A stretch of 9,432 nucleotides of DNA from an uncultured Pseudomonadota bacterium (GTDB taxonomy: Bacteria; Myxococcota; UBA796): contig CAJWHX010000105.1 of NCBI GenBank assembly GCA_913040875.1, positions 1 to 9,432 on the forward strand. Reading direction: 5' to 3'. Below, in pieces: positions 5,414 to 9,432 of the stretch. Every line of letters begins with the position of its first letter. The first letter of the stretch is position 1. The notes below the pieces were generated by a model. It made no database searches and was not told the origin of the DNA. It was given only the letters and a program-made list of their open reading frames with translations. Made by a program: the position numbers and the translations under genes.

Positions 5414-6646
5414 CTAGAGGGCTTGGTGACGTTGAACCAACAGTTCTTCCACATCAACAACTGCCTGTGTTGCTTGAACAAAAACTCGATCAACTGTATC
5501 GCGATAACTCTCAAGATCCAGAGCATCGATTTCTGGGGCTTTAAATGCATCTCGAATGATATAACCTCGGGGATCAATCTGACGATGGCCTTTATGCAAC
5601 TCAAAATGCAAATGCGGACCTGTTGATCGACCAGTGTTTCCCATCAATCCAATCAACTGACCTTGTCGTACAACATCTCCAGTCTTAACATAGGAACGGG
5701 ACAAATGGGCATACAACGTCGTGAAATCACCCAGATGATCATGATCAATCTTGGTTCGAAGTCCGTACCCAGTTCCCCACCCAGCATCGGCAACCACACC
5801 AGCGGCGGCAGCATAAATCGGCGTTCCAATATCTGCTGCAAAATCAATCCCTTTATGCTTTTTATGGCCTCGCTGCACACCGTACTTTGATGAGATGATG
5901 ATGTAATCGGCTGGGGAGAGTAAAAAAGGATAGGTTTTTGCTGTGAGATCTTCTCCAAACCAGAAATGTCCATCGTCGGTTTGATATTTAAAGACCAATG
6001 CAGATGTATCTCCATGATTGACGCGAATCGACAGAACCGATTCTAAATACTCCAACTCATCCCCTCTATATCGGCCAACTGCCAACACTTCAATGGTATC
6101 TTCATCCGTTAGTTTCTTAACGATGTCTACCTGATTGTCAATCACACTCAGTAAACTGGGTTCAGCATCAATTACATCCAAGAGTTCAGCCTCTGGATTG
6201 AACAGCTGTTTTTTCGAAAAGGTCATCACAATGCTCTTCGCATCCAAAGGGAATGTGTCGAGCATGACCGTTGGTTCCGGAAGCAACTCTACTCTGAGTC
6301 TTTCGTAATCGTTGTGTTGAACAGTAATCCGAGAGAGAACAGTTTCCTCATACTCAAAGTTGAGTCGCCCACCTTCATTGAGCATACGAAAATCAGTGTA
6401 CAAATCTAGTTCTTGGAGGACCTCTGTAGACAACTTCGCTTCAACAAGACCGTGTAACTCTTGAGTTTCGGTAACTGTCATCGATGTAGGAAAAGATTCA
6501 TCATTGATGATGATTTCTTTCACCACCACCACCTTTTCTTGCGCAGCGGGCACAGGTGTCTCTTGAGAGGATCGACGCATACCCCATGGTGATGTAAATC
6601 CAATCAATGAACCCAAAAATAATAGACCGGATGCGAATCCCTTCAT
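5414..6646 (-). CDS. M23 (LytM/MepM-like) peptidoglycan metallopeptidase
   Basis: A 410-residue exported or membrane-anchored murein endopeptidase. The N-terminal segment MKGFASGLLFLGSLIGF is a signal peptide or anchor. Residues about 40-240 hold MepM/Csd3-like accessory sequence (around LSRITVQHNDYERLRVEL, and the segment VFKYQTDDGHFWFGEDL just before the catalytic domain). The M23 domain is about 250-365: zinc ligands His264 and Asp268 in HKGIDFAADIGTPIYA, catalytic-type His314 in LYAHL, and His345/His347 in GPHLHFEL, all intact. Family members cleave peptide cross-links in peptidoglycan during growth or division. A 45-residue C-terminal extension rich in Asp, Glu and Val has no recognised domain. 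The ATG at 6646 is chosen over an in-frame ATG at 6691 because GGAGGG lies 4 nt upstream and because the signal peptide then starts correctly. It is the first gene of the envelope cluster, behind a promoter and palindrome in the divergent region. Confidence 0.93.
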   Translation of the reverse strand: MKGFASGLLFLGSLIGFTSPWGMRRSSQETPVPAAQEKVVVVKEIIINDESFPTSMTVTETQELHGLVEAKLSTEVLQELDLYTDFRMLNEGGRLNFEYEETVLSRITVQHNDYERLRVELLPEPTVMLDTFPLDAKSIVMTFSKKQLFNPEAELLDVIDAEPSLLSVIDNQVDIVKKLTDEDTIEVLAVGRYRGDELEYLESVLSIRVNHGDTSALVFKYQTDDGHFWFGEDLTAKTYPFLLSPADYIIISSKYGVQRGHKKHKGIDFAADIGTPIYAAAAGVVADAGWGTGYGLRTKIDHDHLGDFTTLYAHLSRSYVKTGDVVRQGQLIGLMGNTGRSTGPHLHFELHKGHRQIDPRGYIIRDAFKAPEIDALDLESYRDTVDRVFVQATQAVVDVEELLVQRHQAL

Positions 6647-6667
6647 TTTCCCTCCGCGGTCCTTTAT

Positions 6668-6696
6668 GTTGTACAGGATTCTGTAAAACAATTCAA
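6668..6696 (-). promoter_or_regulatory. Candidate promoter of the M23-led operon
   Basis: On the minus strand, TTGAAT (6696-6691) and TACAAC (6673-6668) are spaced by 17 bp, each 4 of 6 to the sigma-70 consensus. Transcription would start near 6661, giving a leader of roughly 15 nt that contains the GGAGGG ribosome-binding site. The 16-bp palindrome lies 14 bp upstream of the -35 box. Confidence 0.4.
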
Positions 6697-6710
6697 GAAA
6701 GACAGTTTTT

Positions 6711-6726
6711 TGTCACGATCGTGACA
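6711..6726. promoter_or_regulatory. Perfect 16-bp palindrome, probable operator
   Basis: TGTCACGATCGTGACA is identical to its reverse complement, with no loop, so it is suited to a dimeric DNA-binding protein rather than to an RNA hairpin. It is GC-richer than the AT-rich sequence around it. It lies in the 159-bp gap between the divergent M23 and membrane-protein genes: upstream of the M23 candidate -35 and about 31 bp from the candidate -35 of the plus-strand gene. The regulator is unknown. It does not match the CRP consensus (TGTGA-N6-TCACA). Confidence 0.5.
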
Positions 6727-6757
6727 CGACTTTCATACAAATATCGTTACGTTATCG

Positions 6758-6785
6758 TTGTAAATTTGAATATTTTTAATAAAAT
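6758..6785 (+). promoter_or_regulatory. Candidate promoter of the polytopic membrane protein gene
   Basis: TTGTAA (6758-6763) and TAAAAT (6780-6785) are spaced by 16 bp, with the -10 at 5 of 6 to consensus. The start would fall near 6792, giving a leader of about 14 nt. A second -10-like TATTAT at 6791-6796 would place the start within a few bases of the ATG, implying a nearly leaderless message. The AT-rich context makes either assignment provisional. Confidence 0.33.
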
Positions 6786-6805
6786 AGCATTATTATACAA
6801 GTAAA

Positions 6806-8413
6806 ATGATTGATACTATTCGGAAACATGGACCATATCTCTGCGTGTTGTTGCTTTATTTTGGAATGGTTTCCATTGTATTGCGATATCCGACGTCTAC
6901 AAATCTGACTTTGATACCATTGGATCCCAATTTCCCTTTACATGCGCTAGCGGGACTTGATCTTAGTGATGGTGGTACCGGTTTTGTTAACACACGCCTA
7001 GAATTTCCCGATGGCGCTCCCATTCGATATTTGGCTTGGCCACTTCTACTATGCTCACAGTTGTTTGAAGGATCGTACTCCCCAATTACTGCTTTCCATA
7101 TGGGGATCATTGTCTGGTTGACACTGCAAGGCGTCTTACTCATGCATGTGTTTGAGTACTTATTAAAGAATCGTTTTAGATCCCTTGTGGCCTCAACTTT
7201 GGCTCTGTGCACACCACAAACATTAATCGCACTTGGAAATTCCCAATTTGAAAATGTCGCCCCTGCCTTTTTATTGGTTATCGCTTGGGCGATTGAACGA
7301 AAAAAGTTTAAATGGCTGTTCTTTGGGCTGCTGGGTGCTTGTTTTAGCAGTCCATATATGGGATTTCTAGGGTTGTTACTGGCATTGATCATCGGTTATC
7401 GATCCGTACACGTCTGGATGAGTATGACCCTGTCCGGACTCGCCTCCTGGACATATTATACTGCCGTCACTAGTGGAGAAGTCCATCAGTCCACCCAACC
7501 AGCTCCCTCTACGATGTCAGAGTCGGCAAATCTTCTTGGAATTGTTCTACCCATCAACATAGCAGAGAATGGTGGTACATCTCTTCCTTCTATTCTAGAA
7601 CGCATCCGTCTCTTAATCACCCCAATACCATCTGAACCGTTTGATGGAACTTGGTTTTGGGTCATGGTGACAGCCTCTAGTTTCCTCGGTATTTCTTGGG
7701 TTGTACTTGGAGTGATAGGGCTTTGGAACAAACGGAAGCACCCTCTAATCAGGAAACTAATGCTGTGGGCTGGACTTGCACTCCTTTGTTCGTTTGGCAA
7801 TGAGTTATCCATTGATAGTGGTACAGAAACATCTTCTATCCCTTGGTTTTGGATGCTAACAGATTTCATACCCGGCTTGGCTGACATGAATGCAACCCAT
7901 CGTTTTTTAATGGCACCCGGTTTGGTCTTGGCTATTGGAGTAGCATGTATTGTCAATCGCAATATTTTACGTGTGGGGTTTGCTGTCTGCACATTTGAGG
8001 CACTCCTTATTTCCCCCGCCCATTGGCCTATACCTACGAAGAAGGCCATTATTCCAGATGAACTCTCGGTCATTCAAAAGCCTTTTATCTTTTGGCCCCC
8101 TCCCCCCGTTATCTCTTCGTATAAAGTTACGATGACTGGTTTATTGATCAATCAACCGATTGCACTCTTCTCCGCTCAAGGAAGCAGTATGCCTGATGCA
8201 TCTGGAAAAACCACTCCAATACACAGCAAATTGGACCGACATGGACGAACACTCCAAGAGTGGACTCAATTGGTTCAACAAGCCGACGTCAACAACTTAA
8301 TTCAATATCGAAGTTTTCATGAGAAAAATGGTAGACTTCCAATTCGAACGCACCAACGAATGTGCCATCCATCGTATTGTGTATCGATGCTAATGAATAA
8401 AATACCAGAATAG
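6806..8413 (+). CDS. Polytopic membrane protein, GT-C glycosyltransferase-like
   Basis: A 535-residue integral membrane protein with about 9-11 hydrophobic segments (near 10-28, 75-85, 98-120, 127-143, 150-165, 169-199, 204-220, 283-306, 317-330, 366-383, 387-403). It ends in a soluble tail of about 130 residues. The large first loop (about 30-75) reads FVNTRLEFPDGAPIRYLAWP, and a later loop reads PGLADMNATHRFLMAPGLVLA. Similar 'PxG' first-loop and 'P-G-L-x-x-[MR]-x-x-x-HRF' patterns occur in bacterial GT-C-fold and YfhO-like membrane proteins that use lipid-linked sugar donors. This assignment is inference; no Asp-x-Asp-type or other decisive catalytic motif is certain. The ATG has no Shine-Dalgarno before it, unlike most genes here. 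The gene is divergent from the M23 operon and convergent with the TerB-like gene (24-bp gap, no terminator hairpin seen). A flippase or a protein of unknown function are alternatives. Confidence 0.6.
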   Translation: MIDTIRKHGPYLCVLLLYFGMVSIVLRYPTSTNLTLIPLDPNFPLHALAGLDLSDGGTGFVNTRLEFPDGAPIRYLAWPLLLCSQLFEGSYSPITAFHMGIIVWLTLQGVLLMHVFEYLLKNRFRSLVASTLALCTPQTLIALGNSQFENVAPAFLLVIAWAIERKKFKWLFFGLLGACFSSPYMGFLGLLLALIIGYRSVHVWMSMTLSGLASWTYYTAVTSGEVHQSTQPAPSTMSESANLLGIVLPINIAENGGTSLPSILERIRLLITPIPSEPFDGTWFWVMVTASSFLGISWVVLGVIGLWNKRKHPLIRKLMLWAGLALLCSFGNELSIDSGTETSSIPWFWMLTDFIPGLADMNATHRFLMAPGLVLAIGVACIVNRNILRVGFAVCTFEALLISPAHWPIPTKKAIIPDELSVIQKPFIFWPPPPVISSYKVTMTGLLINQPIALFSAQGSSMPDASGKTTPIHSKLDRHGRTLQEWTQLVQQADVNNLIQYRSFHEKNGRLPIRTHQRMCHPSYCVSMLMNKIPE

Positions 8414-8437
8414 TGAATCGAAGAAAATGGGCCCGAA

Positions 8438-8878
8438 TTAACTGAGCAAACGCTCTACCACTTCATCACTGAGTCGAAGTTCATCTTTAAGACGTGGAAT
8501 CCAAATCCTTAGCAGCTCACTATCGGCAAACACTGTCCGTAAGAATCTTTCTCCGACAACATCGATAAAATACTGAGCATTTTGCGGAACCTCTAGAGTC
8601 TCTACATATTGGGTGAGCAATGTGAGTTCTGCATCGTTGATTGTGGTATCCACAATTGCAACAAACGTGACCAAATACAAAAAATGCTCTTTGGATTCTG
8701 GGGTTGTAAAGACGGTCAAGTCCAATGTTACCTCACCCTCAACACCTTCAGCTACTTGTGCGATGAGTTCTAGTTCTTGAGGATCCACATCCCCATCGAT
8801 AGCGGACATCTCTTGCATTCCCGCAACAACACTTCGAATCTCTTCTTCTGAAAAATCATACTCTTGCAACCAATCCAT
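8438..8878 (-). CDS. TerB-like (tellurite-resistance-type) small acidic protein
   Basis: A 146-residue soluble acidic helical protein with TerB/DjlA-like organisation. The first motif is SAIDGDVDPQELELIAQVAE at 25-44, and a weaker second is AIVDTTINDAELTLLTQYV at 74-92. Each has the acidic turn followed by Glu that is typical of the family ('A-x-x-DG-x-[VI]-x-x-x-E'). TerB-like domains occur in tellurite resistance, stress and membrane-associated signalling proteins; this short single-domain form is usually of unknown function. GGAGG lies 4 nt before the ATG, so the start is well supported. No other ter gene is nearby. The gene is 95 bp downstream of the heme A synthase stop and may be read from that operon or from its own promoter; no strong promoter is visible in the gap. 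Confidence 0.72.
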   Translation of the reverse strand: MDWLQEYDFSEEEIRSVVAGMQEMSAIDGDVDPQELELIAQVAEGVEGEVTLDLTVFTTPESKEHFLYLVTFVAIVDTTINDAELTLLTQYVETLEVPQNAQYFIDVVGERFLRTVFADSELLRIWIPRLKDELRLSDEVVERLLS

Positions 8879-8973
8879 GGGACCTCCATTACGACGCTGA
8901 ACCTGATGTTCAAAGCACTATGTATGCTCCATCCTAGTACTAAGTTCTTTCACTTGTATCTGCAAACGAATTT

Positions 8974-9432
8974 TTAAAGAGTCTCTGAGCGCTCATTTAT
9001 CGATAACTCATGCATTCCCCAAACCAATGAGGAAATGAGAAGTATGGCACCCATCTGATGCATGGAAGCCAGTGGTACCCAAACGATGGTCAGCAATGTT
9101 GAAATACCCAACGAAACCTGCAATACAACCGCTGCAACCATCGACAACAGAGCTATACGCTGCCTCTTAGTGACCATCGACCAGTTGTTTGCGACAAAGA
9201 CCAATATTAGTGTTGCCGTCGTGATCGCCAAATATCGATGGTTAAACTGTACCGTCACCAAATTCTCAGTCAAGTTTGACAGCCATGGTGTCCTAATGAA
9301 CAATCCGTCTGGGATCCACTTTCCACCCATCAATGGAAATGTATTGTACTGAGAACCGGCATTCAATCCCGCAACCAATCCACCCGACAACAGTGTACAA
9401 TAGACCATGGCTAGTAATCCACCGACCCATTT
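8974..9432 (-). CDS. ctaA: Heme A synthase Cox15/CtaA, C-terminal part (5' end outside window)
   Basis: The frame is open to the window edge, so 152 C-terminal residues are visible, less than half of a typical protein of 300-350 residues. Cox15-type signatures are clear: SGGLVAGLNAG, then YNTFPLMGGKWIPDGL, ENLVTVQFNHR and LASMHQMGA. His65 of the visible part (QFNHR) and His125 (SMHQ) are the conserved second-half histidines that bind heme or substrate. Four hydrophobic helices fit the second four-helix bundle of the family. The enzyme oxidises the C8 methyl of heme O to make heme A for aa3-type cytochrome c oxidase in the cytoplasmic membrane. The NTFPLM-x-x form is characteristic of the Cox15 branch (proteobacterial and mitochondrial) rather than Bacillus CtaA. 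Its presence implies aerobic respiration. An in-frame ATG at 9408 is internal, not the true start. Confidence 0.93.
   Translation of the reverse strand, partial: KWVGGLLAMVYCTLLSGGLVAGLNAGSQYNTFPLMGGKWIPDGLFIRTPWLSNLTENLVTVQFNHRYLAITTATLILVFVANNWSMVTKRQRIALLSMVAAVVLQVSLGISTLLTIVWVPLASMHQMGAILLISSLVWGMHELSINERSETL

Noticed and set aside
6856..8073. Two long minus-strand open frames (6856-7392 and 7486-8073) inside the membrane-protein gene.
   Set aside because: They are antisense to a clear polytopic membrane gene, have no SD at their starts and show no recognisable domain; they look like frame shadows.
8094..8107. C-rich run (two tracts of five and six C) in the membrane-protein gene as a phase-variable or slippage site.
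   Set aside because: The tracts encode a Trp-Pro-Pro-Pro-Pro stretch in an intact frame, are short and broken by a T, and nothing else suggests phase variation.
8414..8437. Bidirectional terminator between the convergent membrane-protein and TerB-like genes.
   Set aside because: Only 24 bp, with no stem of useful length or flanking T-run.
1..9432. CRISPR array, tRNA or rRNA gene, insertion sequence, prophage or toxin-antitoxin locus.
   Set aside because: No direct-repeat array, cloverleaf, transposase, integrase or paired toxin-like small genes were found; the window is nearly filled by ordinary single-copy genes.

Overview
The window looks like chromosome of an aerobic, probably Gram-negative bacterium of moderate GC content (mid-forties percent by eye). 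Three things suggest this: a Cox15/CtaA-type heme A synthase (needed for aa3-type terminal oxidases), a set of secreted or lipid-anchored envelope proteins, and a FliA/WhiG-type sigma factor. The lineage cannot be fixed from sequence alone. A deltaproteobacterial-type group (Myxococcota, Bdellovibrionota or relatives) is my low-confidence guess. No tRNA, rRNA, CRISPR array, insertion sequence, integrase or phage gene is visible, and the region reads as ordinary, densely packed chromosome.

Layout, left to right. (1) 1-1831, minus strand: a sigma factor (1109-1831), a soluble TPR protein (131-1018) and the first 27 codons of a gene leaving the window at base 1 that resembles the start of a PlsC-type lysophospholipid acyltransferase. 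These probably form one operon. Its two intergenic gaps each hold a 10-bp hairpin in the transcript, and the hairpin before the acyltransferase-like gene buries that gene's Shine-Dalgarno sequence. (2) 1832-2055: the sigma-gene control region. It holds a perfect 7-1-7 Fur-type box inside a 30-bp element with three copies of an 8-mer in alternating orientation at an exact 11-bp period, overlapping a plausible promoter. (3) 2056-6646, minus strand: four tightly spaced envelope genes, transcribed in the order M23 peptidase, M14 carboxypeptidase-like protein, alpha/beta hydrolase lipoprotein, GerMN-domain lipoprotein. (4) 6647-6805: a divergent control region with a perfect 16-bp palindrome between outward promoters. 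(5) 6806-8413, plus strand: a polytopic membrane protein of GT-C-like character. (6) 8438-8878, minus: a small TerB-like protein, convergent with it. (7) 8974-9432, minus: the C-terminal part of heme A synthase, cut by the window edge.

How the genes may work together: the 6646-2056 cluster encodes exported hydrolases, one acting on peptidoglycan (M23), one related to carboxypeptidases (M14), one a serine esterase/peptidase-type hydrolase, plus a small cysteine-rich lipoprotein. This suggests envelope remodelling or nutrient scavenging. The downstream sigma operon appears separately controlled, possibly by iron through a Fur-family regulator. The most unusual points are the Fur-like triple element before a FliA-type sigma gene, the SD-sequestering hairpin, the Asn-Arg to Ala-Ala change in the M14 substrate pocket, and two consecutive lipoproteins with eight-residue signal sequences lacking positive charge. 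I found no clear case for a wholly new multi-gene system.
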